In this document: positions 16,701-24,432 of the stretch, one piece after another
Layout: the number at the start of each line of letters is the position of its first letter
Numbering within the stretch: the stretch's first letter is position 1
IMG/VR virus record: IMGVR_UViG_3300035698_027499
Location: 1-50,698 of that record
DNA from: a virus
Direction: 5' to 3' (one strand)
Length of the DNA: 50,698 bases
The notes under the pieces: model-generated
Told to the model about the DNA's origin: nothing
What the model saw: the letters and a program-made list of their open reading frames with translations, nothing else
Database searches by the model: none
Position numbers and translations under genes: made by a program

Positions 16701-17767
16701 ATGAATTTGTGATCTGGTGTTGATATAACGTGTCCGCCGGTATCAAAGTTTACTTTTACAAGCTTTTGTTTTTCCCCACCCTTAGTAAGCCTGGGGCTGT
16801 GTGCTTCTGTTATTATGATTTTATCTTGTTCTTGACTATATGAATAAACATGAATTATCTCACCAGAATGGTTTTCGGCCAATTCCTTTATTGTAAAACA
16901 TCCCTTTGTCGTGTATACGAGTGTACTACCATGTAGGCAGAAATCTGCATAACGTGAATTGTGCACCAGAACAGTATTTGTAGCGAAATTTTCGTAACCA
17001 TCAACAGTTAGATCGCCAACTTCACACTCTCCATAAGGTTCAACCGAAACAACCTTATGGTTTCCCTGTAATTTATAACCCAAAGGCAAACCATCAGGTT
17101 CATCCATTCCCGGAAGTCGTCCAATACATTCGGGACCATGCTCACGATCTTCCATTGTCATTATCAGATCAAGTTGTCTCGAAATAAGGGCGCGACGTTT
17201 TCCAGAAGAATTTTGCAATTTACTGTGAATGTACTCAAAATCCTCAGTTGCCTGTGACTTATTTTGCTGCTCCTCAAATGGCATCATTAAATTATTTAAA
17301 AGTAGATCTCCAGCATCTCGATAGCTTCCATCTCGCATCATGCATGGATGATCTGGTGTGCAGATAAGGTGTGAGCCATCATCAAATGTAACCTTGACTG
17401 TGTCTTTTATACCAGAAGTTCTTGGATGGTGCGCCCATGCTGGTACAATGCATCCATTATCGTGATCGTAAGCATAAACAATAAACTTTTCACCATCAGG
17501 ATATTGTTTAATTAATTCTTTAAGAGTTAATCCTCTTTCAACTCCAGGTATTGGTATGATAGTTTCTGTTGATATGCATAATCTGTCAAATTGACCATAT
17601 GCGTTCAAGCTATTGCCATATACGGTTGCGGTACTTTTTCTAAAAACATCGATAGCACTTGATCTAACATTGCCGGTATCGAAGCCTCTGACTTTTCTTT
17701 TTACGAGTGGTCCAGATCGAAACAGTGATGTTAGTCTAGAGAATAAATTTTGTCTACGTGATGCCAT
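13745..17767 (-). CDS. Portal protein (T4 gp20-like) containing two inteins
   Basis: The 1340-residue precursor is a portal protein interrupted twice. Removing residues 64-270 and 277-715 leaves a 694-residue portal in which FDRL, SRYADF and SEMEYTPEIASALDIYSDE (residues 716-734) join into the conserved T4-type N-terminal portal motif. Beyond this lie the stem/clip region (NARPWVRNLCKYGDFFLL near 771-788; AERRVFYIDV further on) and SKSNLAQEDIRFARSIQQIQ, all typical of gp20. The C terminus carries an unusual Gly/Glu-rich acidic stretch (about 1105-1165) before a polar tail. The portal is the dodecameric DNA gate at the capsid vertex, and it docks the terminase encoded three genes upstream. No Shine-Dalgarno sequence precedes the ATG; TATATT lies 10 nt upstream. 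Function requires both inteins to splice. Confidence 0.93.
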   Translation of the reverse strand: MASRRQNLFSRLTSLFRSGPLVKRKVRGFDTGNVRSSAIDVFRKSTATVYGNSLNAYGQFDRLCISTETIIPIPGVERGLTLKELIKQYPDGEKFIVYAYDHDNGCIVPAWAHHPRTSGIKDTVKVTFDDGSHLICTPDHPCMMRDGSYRDAGDLLLNNLMMPFEEQQNKSQATEDFEYIHSKLQNSSGKRRALISRQLDLIMTMEDREHGPECIGRLPGMDEPDGLPLGYKLQGNHKVVSVEPYGECEVGDLTVDGYENFATNTVLVHNSRYADFCLHGSTLVYTTKGCFTIKELAENHSGEIIHVYSYSQEQDKIIITEAHSPRLTKGGEKQKLVKVNFDTGGHVISTPDHKFMLRDGSPCEAQDLCSYDALMPFNVREFDDSGYKWIYTINKDDATAGGWTQEHKIVAEYFIRPLKENEVVHHLDFKSSNNLLENLKIMDRYEHNRYHAQLNNKNKFGKPNEKHSKWMKKNNPCKRTDIIFDKILSIAIENDFTMSKVKKVLGVDANVLKRRLREKGFKNWLDFKSKRNSIQDHIIHESICIETKSPKIEVILESGKDCENIYELCEKLNCSPNAIRRRLGSNGHGTWSDFKRSNGFKVVDGVGRIAIIDKTITYQNICSSYKKGMTYRELASAANTTANKVLSRIKKEGYNSFHEWVEHYNNHKVSSIEFIEKEDVVYNITVPKYHNLAVGCKNKNNPKKGQVLDFVMVFQSEMEYTPEIASALDIYSDETVAKDEKGFSLHIQSENPKIKRILEELYYDTLNFEFNARPWVRNLCKYGDFFLLTDVSPEYGVINVHPIPVNEIEREEGYDPNDPFAVRFRWVNESNQILENWQVIHFRLLGNDTFLPYGSSVLESARRIWRQLIMAEDAMLVYRVIRAPERRVFYIDVANTPPADVPNVMEQARVTLKSQEVVDKSAGRVDLRYNPWSVDIDYFLAVRGTETGTRIDTLAGGANTTAIDDVEYIQRKLFAALKVPKAYLGFEEALSSKSNLAQEDIRFARSIQQIQQIIISELNKIAAIHLTAHGYTGEDIVNFRIQLSNPSTMAQQQKLEGIRTKLEILGTRPEGMLTEKWLYKEVIGLTDQQIEQMFEDQAEELIRRAKMEQISTGAAEGGEGGGGLGGGDFGGGGGGLDFDIPEEGGEGGDEEEAPEIGAEEDEEDLFAHDKAVGPLITDDEDEIIEADYDEKDEYKPVHQQNQLSRYKHNNLRPSRTKSPGSKGMKVPNPNDALDVKDRHYGDMFAKKFRKGNTFKLSDAIDRQISAIEDSENIRTRLSNDLKQTIESITKSISINDGSNLMAPKIVKKAKSVKDVISEIVDEEIDGIYEIKESDSDNDKT
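15623..16939 (-). mobile_element. Intein 2 in the portal protein, with HNH endonuclease and HTH-like repeats
   Basis: This intein is residues 277-715 of the precursor (439 aa). Block A begins CLHGSTLVYT, with catalytic Cys277. Block B has STPDHKFMLRDG (His353). Block F is VVYNITVPKYHNLAV. The junction is VMVFQ|S, with Gln715 in place of the usual Asn and Phe instead of the penultimate His; a 15-residue polar insertion sits just before it. Between the splicing halves lies an HNH-type nuclease (about 401-452: VVHHLDFKSSNN and NLKIMDRYEHNRYH). Three related helix-turn-helix-like repeats follow (ending LDFKS at about 530, SDFKR at 596, HEWVE at 662) and probably give the long DNA contact needed for homing. 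The following extein residue is Ser716. Confidence 0.87.
16958..17578 (-). mobile_element. Intein 1 in the portal protein (mini-intein, no endonuclease)
   Basis: This intein is residues 64-270 of the precursor (207 aa). It begins CISTETIIPI (Cys64), has block B CTPDHPCMMRDG (His140), and ends with block F ECEVGDLTVDGYENFATN and block G TVLVHN before Ser271, a fully canonical class-1 intein. The central region (about 168-235) is too short for an endonuclease and shows no LAGLIDADG or HNH motif, so this is a mini-intein that can splice but not home by itself. Its splicing domain resembles that of intein 2 (TPDH, RDG and a following LMPF segment are shared), so the two probably share ancestry. 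Only residues 271-276 (SRYADF) separate it from intein 2. Confidence 0.88.
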
Positions 17768-17792
17768 TATTTAATCAAATATAATCGTTATT

Positions 17793-18200
17793 TCAAATTT
17801 GTTGAAGGTATTTCTGTACATATCTGGGTTTCAACTTTAGCCCGCAGTCACAATATTTTCCATCATGTCCATAATCAGAAGGAATAAAATATTTGTTGAG
17901 TCCAACTTTATTACACAATCTTCCAATTAGTCTATTAAGTGCTCTTGGACTAACTTTGCTTCCACGACCGATCGTGGTATCAATTCTGATATTGCAGTAT
18001 CCATAATCGCTATTTCTTTTATCTGGACATGGTTTAGAAAACTGTGTATTACTCACAATATTTCTTTTCTTTAGCTCATCTTTTAGAATTAGAATTAGTC
18101 CAACAATATCTCTATCATAGCTTTGTTCTCTAAGAATATTGATATATTCTCTTCTTACGAACTCGCGCAATGTAGATTCGTTGAGGAATAGCATATTCAT
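17793..18200 (-). CDS. Unknown protein with clustered cysteines (135 aa)
   Basis: The 135-residue protein has a helical, basic N-terminal half (ESTLREFVRREYINILREQS) resembling a short capsid- or core-targeting helix. The second half has Cys59, Cys69, Cys96 and a terminal KYCDCGLKLKPRY motif, so metal or disulphide binding is possible. I cannot name a family. Two starts compete: ATG 18200-18198 and ATG 18194-18192. The second is separated by 4 nt from an ATATTTAT element, the same spacing seen at three other genes without Shine-Dalgarno sequences. It lies between the terminase side and the portal gene. Confidence 0.62.
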   Translation of the reverse strand: MNMLFLNESTLREFVRREYINILREQSYDRDIVGLILILKDELKKRNIVSNTQFSKPCPDKRNSDYGYCNIRIDTTIGRGSKVSPRALNRLIGRLCNKVGLNKYFIPSDYGHDGKYCDCGLKLKPRYVQKYLQQI

Positions 18201-18218
18201 AAATATCTTCTATATTAC

Positions 18219-18689
18219 CTATTCTTTTGAATCTATCAGATTTCCGATATTGATTGGATTGGGAGACCACGACATATAGATAAGATGAACTACTCTCGCC
18301 TTGATAATATTGATTGAATCATCGATAGTAATCTTGCTTATATCCCAGGCTTCTTTAGAAGAAGAATCATTTTTAATCCAATTTTCTATCTTCTTAGAAT
18401 CATTGTCTGATAATGCTGATGCAACACTTTTGATAAAGTTTAGAGAAAAATCTTGAGATTCTACATAAATAGAATGAGCTTGTCTTTCCCATTGAAAAAT
18501 CTTTTTAATATTATCTTTATTCCAATTAAGTTCTTTATATTTTAGAACTTCAGATTCTAATTTTTTCCAATCTCTTTTTTTTCTTAATGTATCTACAAAA
18601 AAATCAACAGCTAATTGAAAATTTCTGTGTTTAGACATTATCTTAGAAAGATTATTACTTTCTTTTTTGAGCATTGCATTCAATAACAT
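18219..18689 (-). CDS. Unknown helical protein between terminase and portal (156 aa)
   Basis: The 156-residue, mostly helical protein is rich in Lys, Ser, Asn and Asp. It starts MLLNAMLKKESNNLSK, contains Trp-Lys rich helices (KKRDWKKLESEVLKY about 37-51) and ends in a more hydrophobic segment (ARVVHLIYMSWSPNPINIG). No catalytic motif is seen. It begins just after the terminase stop (9 nt), so it is probably co-translated. T4 has sheath and tube genes in this interval; neither this nor the next gene resembles those, so the tail genes have moved elsewhere. The function is unknown. Confidence 0.62.
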   Translation of the reverse strand: MLLNAMLKKESNNLSKIMSKHRNFQLAVDFFVDTLRKKRDWKKLESEVLKYKELNWNKDNIKKIFQWERQAHSIYVESQDFSLNFIKSVASALSDNDSKKIENWIKNDSSSKEAWDISKITIDDSINIIKARVVHLIYMSWSPNPINIGNLIDSKE

Positions 18690-18698
18690 GGGATAAGC

Positions 18699-20324
18699 TT
18701 ATGAAAAGAGCCAGTTCCACCTTTTAGCAACAACTTGCTTTTGGACGCGTGGTGCTCCAAACCCAGAGCCATTACCGGCAACGGGTAAAAATACATTTAC
18801 CTCATCCTTTCTTGAAGGTTCTGAGATGATCTCATCTAGTTTAATTGATTTAGATTCCATAGCATCTAATATTGACTTGGTGTGTTCATCAGCAAACTGA
18901 TCATATTCTTCTACATCTACAAGCCATAAGCCAATAGCTAATGCCATAACCAAGTCATCATTTTCTCCCTTGCTTGCACCGACTTTATGTTCATTGATCC
19001 AAACAAATGTCTTTAATTCTTTTAGTAATCTTGTTGAATAGATTTTTATCTGTTTATTTCTTAATAGTTCTTCCATTTTTGTAAGAATTATTTGTTTCTT
19101 TTGTCCGGTTGTAAATATTCCTAAATCTCCACTTGGTTTTTGAATATTGTTTTGTGTGGATATGGCGGTCCATATATCTAAAGTCTTTTTCTTGTTGTTA
19201 TAAATTCTCGGATAAGAAAGAGAACAAAGACGCTGAATGGTGGCATAACCTACATTGTTATTTTCTGGACACACTAATGCTGTGTTGTATGATAATCCTA
19301 TTTCATTAATAAGCTCTGCAAATCTGTCTGGCGGCAGTTTGCCTTTGTACTCTGCAGCAATTTCTCCAGCGGTTGCATCAATTACATGAAAAGCAGAAAA
19401 GTCTTTTGCATCACCTCTTGATGTGTCAGCAGATAAAATATATTTGTGACCCAACAAAGGCTCTCTCCAAATATGAACATTCCTATCTGGACCAACCCTC
19501 CTAATCGGTGAATGCATAAGTGATAATTCTCTAATCCAATCAATAATGGTAGCGTCGAGATATGTATCGCCGGACGCCTGAAAGTCGCACTCGTATTCTT
19601 GAGCAATCGCTTTCTTGGACATTCCTTTTGTTTCTTCCGCAAACCATTTTTCATCATGTTCTGGATGTACCGACCAATGTAAATTGGTTGCAGTAAATCC
19701 ATTAATGTTATCCTCTGCATCAGAGTATAGTTTCCAGAAAGTCTCTTTCGCTCCATTGGGCGTGGACAAAATTATGGCTCGGCCGCCCGTGTTCATAGTC
19801 GGTTTAAGACCTGTCCAAATTGTTCCAAAATCTTTAACAAAGGCAGCCTCATCAACAATCAAAAGATTGATAGATTCTGACCGACCAGCATCTGGTGACG
19901 TTGGAACAGCTTTTATTTTTGATCCTTTGCTCGTTTCAATAAGTGTTTTATTGATTGTTACTTCTTGAATCTTTAACCAATCTGGCATGCTTTCAATGAG
20001 GAATTTACACTTATCAATAAAGTTTTTAGCAACATCTTCTTTAGTTGCAATAACAAATACTTTCTGATTTCCATAGAACATAATTAACCAAACAGCATAA
20101 GCTGCCGTGATCGTTGATAATCCAAGCTGTCTAGCTTTAACAATGATATTGTGTCTATTCTTATTGAAAGATTTAACTATGTCGTCTTGAAATGCAAATG
20201 TCTTAAATGGTATTACACCACGATCTAGTGTAACAACTTTACAATACCTATTAAAGAAATAGATTGGATCATTTTTGCACTTTCTAAACTCTGTCGCATG
20301 ACGTGCTTTGATGCCAACGGCCAT
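18699..20324 (-). CDS. Terminase large subunit (T4 gp17-like)
   Basis: This 541-residue DNA-packaging motor has both expected domains. The ATPase has Walker A KARQLGLST (63-71), Walker B LLIVDEAAF (154-162) and coupling motif STPNG (187-191). The RNase H-fold nuclease has SADTSRGDAKDFSA (D300), CPENNN (E354) and GENDDLVMALA (D456/D457). The order and spacing match gp17, though it is shorter than the 610-residue T4 protein, lacking most of the N-terminal extension. It contains no intein or intron, unlike the neighbouring portal. AGGAG lies 9 nt before the ATG, which immediately follows the stop of the preceding gene. A small terminase subunit is not evident; the 128-residue gene just upstream is a positional candidate only. 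Confidence 0.95.
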   Translation of the reverse strand: MAVGIKARHATEFRKCKNDPIYFFNRYCKVVTLDRGVIPFKTFAFQDDIVKSFNKNRHNIIVKARQLGLSTITAAYAVWLIMFYGNQKVFVIATKEDVAKNFIDKCKFLIESMPDWLKIQEVTINKTLIETSKGSKIKAVPTSPDAGRSESINLLIVDEAAFVKDFGTIWTGLKPTMNTGGRAIILSTPNGAKETFWKLYSDAEDNINGFTATNLHWSVHPEHDEKWFAEETKGMSKKAIAQEYECDFQASGDTYLDATIIDWIRELSLMHSPIRRVGPDRNVHIWREPLLGHKYILSADTSRGDAKDFSAFHVIDATAGEIAAEYKGKLPPDRFAELINEIGLSYNTALVCPENNNVGYATIQRLCSLSYPRIYNNKKKTLDIWTAISTQNNIQKPSGDLGIFTTGQKKQIILTKMEELLRNKQIKIYSTRLLKELKTFVWINEHKVGASKGENDDLVMALAIGLWLVDVEEYDQFADEHTKSILDAMESKSIKLDEIISEPSRKDEVNVFLPVAGNGSGFGAPRVQKQVVAKRWNWLFS

Positions 20325-20711
20325 TTAGGTCACTCCTAGTACAAGCTTCCTTTGGTAGAGTGCATCTCTTCTGCCGCTATATTGACCAAGACTTAGCATC
20401 TGATAATCATCACTGTCGCTAACATTCTTAACTTTGAGGGTTCTTCCTGTTGCATCTTTAAAGTCTTCTTTTATTTTCTTTATACAAGCATTAAGAAATC
20501 CTCCAGAGTCACCAGAGATTCTTTCCATTTCTTTTCTTCGTTCGTGAGGTTCTCCAAAATTAACAATGCAGGAGTATGAAAGCAGCAAATTTTCTGCATC
20601 CATCATATTTCCCTTAATGGATTGTGTTGCACCCCGTGGGTTATTGGTTGACCCAACTCCCCATGTAGAATTCAAAATGTTACCTAATATTTCGTAATCT
20701 TTATGTTCCAT
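20325..20711 (-). CDS. Unknown protein adjoining terminase (128 aa); positional candidate for small terminase
   Basis: The 128-residue protein ends directly before the terminase start, with no gap. It includes GSTNNPRGATQSIKGNMMDAENLL (residues about 20-43), HERRKEMERISGDSGGF and a C-terminal GQYSGRRDALYQRKLVLGV, and is helical with a basic end. T4 places the small terminase gp16 immediately before gp17, but I see no clear helix-turn-helix, so the identity is only positional. The ATG lacks a Shine-Dalgarno sequence and lies 6 nt after an ATATTTAT element (20718-20725), marking a possible transcription start for the terminase unit. Confidence 0.62.
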   Translation of the reverse strand: MEHKDYEILGNILNSTWGVGSTNNPRGATQSIKGNMMDAENLLLSYSCIVNFGEPHERRKEMERISGDSGGFLNACIKKIKEDFKDATGRTLKVKNVSDSDDYQMLSLGQYSGRRDALYQRKLVLGVT

Positions 20712-20724
20712 ATGTACATAAATA

Positions 20725-20973
20725 TCACGTGATTTCTAAAAGATCGGGTCTCCAACCTTCTAACCACTTTTTAGAATTAGGTTCTGCATATATTGTTGTG
20801 CAATCAAAGCATGCTTGATACTTACGAAATGTATAAGCATCTTGTGCATTCTTCATCTTACTCTTACAGCATGGGCAGAATAGAGGTACAGCCACATTTA
20901 TAATGGCTGGTTTAATGACAAAGAAACCATTCTTTGTTTCCTGGCTTCTATTGTTTGATATTTTTTTCAACAT
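20725..20973 (-). CDS. Small zinc-ribbon-like protein (82 aa)
   Basis: The 82-residue protein contains CPCC near residue 33 and CFDC near 55: two Cys pairs about 22 residues apart, the pattern of a zinc ribbon, with the sequence YTFRKYQACFDC between and at the second pair. The rest is short and basic at the N terminus and acidic at the C terminus, with no catalytic domain. Such proteins usually bind nucleic acid or bridge proteins. It sits in the DNA metabolism-to-packaging transition. No Shine-Dalgarno sequence; TATATT lies 7 nt before the ATG. Confidence 0.65.
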   Translation of the reverse strand: MLKKISNNRSQETKNGFFVIKPAIINVAVPLFCPCCKSKMKNAQDAYTFRKYQACFDCTTIYAEPNSKKWLEGWRPDLLEIT

Positions 20974-20989
20974 ACAAAATAATATAATA

Positions 20990-21283
20990 TTATTTCATAT
21001 CTTGAAATCTATTTTTTTCATTTTTTCCTCTTCTAACCAATTCGTCAATATCTTCCAGATCCATAATAACTCTTTTTATATTGCTTCTAATTCTATTGAC
21101 GTGAGTGGGAAAGTCTTCTTTCATACTTGATGTCATACTATAAAGTTTCTCAAGATATGAAACAGAACTACTAATATCTCCCAACTTATTGCGCCATCGC
21201 CCCAGGAGCCAATCCATAAAACCTTCATCAAGATTTTCTTCGATCCCAAAAATCTCCTTTAAGTCTTTTTTATCGTTTTCCAT
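20990..21283 (-). CDS. Unknown small helical protein (97 aa)
   Basis: The 97-residue protein is charged and helical, with MENDKKDLKEIFGIEENL at the start, then DWLLGRWRNKLGDISSSVSYLEKLYSM and a basic C terminus. The end could form a short coiled coil. It lacks Cys and membrane segments. It begins 8 nt after the stop of the Mre11-Rad50 gene, so it is probably translated with it. No Shine-Dalgarno sequence is seen. Its family and function are unknown. Confidence 0.6.
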   Translation of the reverse strand: MENDKKDLKEIFGIEENLDEGFMDWLLGRWRNKLGDISSSVSYLEKLYSMTSSMKEDFPTHVNRIRSNIKRVIMDLEDIDELVRRGKNEKNRFQDMK

Positions 21284-21291
21284 ATTATTAA

Positions 21292-24200
21292 CTATTCTTG
21301 ACAGATATAAGAATCCTTGCCTTTTTTAGTAATCTCTAACAAATGATCTGCCATTGACTTAATTGATTCTTTATGGCTTATAATAATAATATTGCCAAAC
21401 CATTTTTTCAATGAATTTATAACACTTACAAATGAATCAATATGGGATTCATCCAGACCATCAAATGCTTCATCTAAAGCAAGAAAATCTGGTTTTGCTA
21501 AACTGGAAGCATTTAATAGTCCAACACGTATAGCTAAAGCTGCTATAGCCTTTTCCATGCCACTACATAATTCTATTGGACGTTTACTGTCTCCATAATT
21601 GATATAAATTTCAAGCTTATCACTTTCCTCTTCAACATCGAGTTCTATATCAAAATTGACTGCGCCTCGTAAAACATTAGAAATTTCTGCATTTAACCCA
21701 GGTAAATCCATTCTAATAATCTGGTTTGGAATTCCCTTATTTCCAAATGCGTAAGCTAATTTTTCATAAATCTTATATTTTTCTTGTATATCTTCAAACT
21801 TATCTTTGTCTTCTTTCATCTTCTTTGTTTCGGCGCCTATAGAACCTAATCTTCCAGCTATTCTTATTCTTTCTGAGTCTTTATCTTTTATATCTTGTTC
21901 AACCTTGGATAGCTTTAATTTTATATTTTTTGTTTCTTTAGTTACATCGCTTGAAACATTGGCAACCAAATACGTTAATTCATTTTTCTCTTTTTTCAAT
22001 CTTTCTTTATTGTATTCTAGTTTGGTTTCATAATTCTCCACAGACAAAATAGAAATCTTTTTTACTAGACTCATTTCTTTTTCACATAGAAAGTCATATT
22101 TTTTAAGCTGATCATGATAATCTTCATCATCAACAATAAGAATTTCAAGCTTTTGTACCTGTTTTTCTAAGCTTTCAATTAATTCTTTTTGTGGTTTTAT
22201 ATTGTTTTTTTCTTGGTGTGCATCAATAATATATTTGCATGTTGGATATTGATCTCCGCATGGAACAACATCCAATTTAGAAACAGTTTTTTTCTTAGAT
22301 TTAAGAATATTTTTCTCAGAAGATAAATTTTCTTTAAGTTTGATAATTTGATTATCTAATTCAATTTTCTTCTTCAATTTAGCTTTAATCGTCTTTACTG
22401 GGATATTTCCTTTTCTGGTATAAACATCCTCTAAAGTTGATTCTAATTCATATTTTGTTTCAGATGTTATTTTGATTTGTTCTTTAATCTTTTCTTGTTG
22501 TTCTTCCAAGTCTGAAACAAATCTTTGTTTATTCTCTACTTGTTCTTCAGTTATAAGTTCATGATCGGTACGTGTAGAAAGCTTTTCACGCAACTTATCT
22601 CTTATGGCTTCATCAACCTGTAAAGCATCACTAATATCGATTGTAGATTTGTTGAGTTGCTTCTCTTCATTTTCTAATTCCATTAGGCTTGTATCCCAAT
22701 CAATAGGATCAAATAGTCTCAAAGCACTTTTGATACCTTTGAAATCATTTAATGATTTTGTATGAAATTCCTGTAAAACATGCAAATCTCTAAATTTATA
22801 GAGTTTCTTTTTTCTTTCTGTAGTTTTGTAATCTTCTATAAAAGATTCTAATTTCTTTTGAGGAGCCAAAGCTGTAATTTTAAAATCATCTATTGTTCCA
22901 ACAATTTTACGTATTTCTTTATCAGTTTCTGTTGGAGTTTCTCCATTAAGGCTTCTTATCTCATTTCCAAATTCATCCACCACCAAAAAATCAATGCTTC
23001 CTTTAGAACCCAGTCTTCCATCTGGTTTGTCAATTCTTTGAGTTTTTCTATAGATTGAATAATGAGTTCCGCCAACACGAAACATAAATTTACAAGAACA
23101 TTCTGTTTTTCTTATGTTTACGATCCCATGATTGTGATTAATGTTGATTTCTCTATCAAGTTTTCCAAATAGAGCATAAGCCATTGCTGCCAATATCGTT
23201 GATTTGCCTAATGCATTTGGACCAAATATTCCAATAATACCACCAAGAGAACGGAAATCAATGACATTGTCTTCTCCATAATTCATTATATTACTAAATT
23301 CCATTCTTACTGGAGACCAAATAATGTTTCGATTTACTTCATCTTTCTCAGGGTTTAAATCTTTAACATAATTCCACAAGGTTTCTTCTATAGTTTTCCA
23401 CTGTTGTTCCGTGAAATCATCTTTGTTATAAAATTCTTTCAAAAGTTTCATTATGACGGATGGTTCTCTCAAATTTCTCTTGAGACTATTCGCCATATCT
23501 TTATCAATTTGATTTACAACCTTTTCATCATATTGAGGAACAATATGATTTGATTTCTTGACTCTTTGTATTTCGTTAAATATCTGGGAGAAATCTTTTT
23601 GAGATAAAGGTTCCGAGTGATAGATTCTAAATCTGGATCCGTCAGGATATTTAGAAACTTTTTCCATAGTTTTTGATATGTTTCCTGCCCATTTAATTGT
23701 GACAAATGGTTTTCTATTTTCTATTTCATGTAATGTAACATCAAAATCGTATTTGCTTCTAATGTCCCAAATTAGAAATCCGTGTCCATCAATGTTTTCT
23801 CCAAAATCTTTTTGTACAGTTGAGCCACAATAGGCAATTCTTTTATCTTTATCTAAAAATTGATGCCTATGAATGTCTCCAAGTAAGGCAAAATCATAAT
23901 CTTTGAAAAAGTTTGGTTCAACTTCACCTTGCATATGATATCCAATATCTGTTATTGCCCCCTGTACAGAACCGTGAAAAAGTGCAATATTGATTCTTCC
24001 CTTTTTAGGTTTAACATCTTTCCAACCTTTTTCATCAAAAGGAGAAAAAACACATAAAGAAAATTCGTCATCAATATCATAGACGTCAGATTTTTTATAA
24101 AGCTTTATTCTGTCGTCATTTAACGCATCAATAATTGGAGAAATAGCATCTTGTCTATTTCTGTTTGCAAGATTGCCATCATGATTTCCAAGAATAATAT

Positions 24201-24423
24201 CTGTTATTGCTATCTTTGAAAAATTTCTAAACATCCATACAAGACAATCAACAACTTCAGGTGTGATTCTTTGTGTTTTTTCATCAACGATATCACCACA
24301 CATGATGATTCGATCAACTTTTAACATTTTTGCTTTTCTGAATATCTCAGTAAAAACTATCTTATATTCTTCATGTCGTATAAGTGGACGCCAATGAATA
24401 TCGGAAATATGTAATATTTTCAT
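21292..24423 (-). CDS. Fused Mre11-Rad50 recombination nuclease (T4 gp47-gp46 in one chain)
   Basis: The 1043-residue protein joins two T4 recombination subunits. Residues 1-300 form the gp47/Mre11/SbcD metallophosphoesterase: SDIH (7-10), GDIVDE (43-48), GNHDGN (79-84), FHGS (149-152) and GDIHRHQ (182-188). From about 370 comes the gp46/Rad50/SbcC ATPase: Walker A GPNALGKST (401-409), a long coiled coil with a hook-like PCGDQYPTCK (C722, C729), signature ELCSGMEKAIAAL (951-963), Walker B FLALDEAFDGLD (980-991) and ISHKE (1015-1019). All catalytic residues are intact. The hook cysteines are seven apart rather than in a CxxC. The complex processes DNA ends for recombination-dependent replication. 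In T4 the two are separate genes; here nuclease and ATPase are fixed one to one. A primase gene ends 9 nt upstream. Confidence 0.93.
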   Translation of the reverse strand: MKILHISDIHWRPLIRHEEYKIVFTEIFRKAKMLKVDRIIMCGDIVDEKTQRITPEVVDCLVWMFRNFSKIAITDIILGNHDGNLANRNRQDAISPIIDALNDDRIKLYKKSDVYDIDDEFSLCVFSPFDEKGWKDVKPKKGRINIALFHGSVQGAITDIGYHMQGEVEPNFFKDYDFALLGDIHRHQFLDKDKRIAYCGSTVQKDFGENIDGHGFLIWDIRSKYDFDVTLHEIENRKPFVTIKWAGNISKTMEKVSKYPDGSRFRIYHSEPLSQKDFSQIFNEIQRVKKSNHIVPQYDEKVVNQIDKDMANSLKRNLREPSVIMKLLKEFYNKDDFTEQQWKTIEETLWNYVKDLNPEKDEVNRNIIWSPVRMEFSNIMNYGEDNVIDFRSLGGIIGIFGPNALGKSTILAAMAYALFGKLDREININHNHGIVNIRKTECSCKFMFRVGGTHYSIYRKTQRIDKPDGRLGSKGSIDFLVVDEFGNEIRSLNGETPTETDKEIRKIVGTIDDFKITALAPQKKLESFIEDYKTTERKKKLYKFRDLHVLQEFHTKSLNDFKGIKSALRLFDPIDWDTSLMELENEEKQLNKSTIDISDALQVDEAIRDKLREKLSTRTDHELITEEQVENKQRFVSDLEEQQEKIKEQIKITSETKYELESTLEDVYTRKGNIPVKTIKAKLKKKIELDNQIIKLKENLSSEKNILKSKKKTVSKLDVVPCGDQYPTCKYIIDAHQEKNNIKPQKELIESLEKQVQKLEILIVDDEDYHDQLKKYDFLCEKEMSLVKKISILSVENYETKLEYNKERLKKEKNELTYLVANVSSDVTKETKNIKLKLSKVEQDIKDKDSERIRIAGRLGSIGAETKKMKEDKDKFEDIQEKYKIYEKLAYAFGNKGIPNQIIRMDLPGLNAEISNVLRGAVNFDIELDVEEESDKLEIYINYGDSKRPIELCSGMEKAIAALAIRVGLLNASSLAKPDFLALDEAFDGLDESHIDSFVSVINSLKKWFGNIIIISHKESIKSMADHLLEITKKGKDSYICQE

Positions 24424-24432
24424 ACGGTAAAC

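Noticed and set aside
16958-17578. Reading the portal interruptions as group I introns or one large insertion
   Set aside because: The frame is continuous through both, and protein-splicing motifs with Cys and Ser junctions are clear at each boundary, with conserved portal sequence between them.
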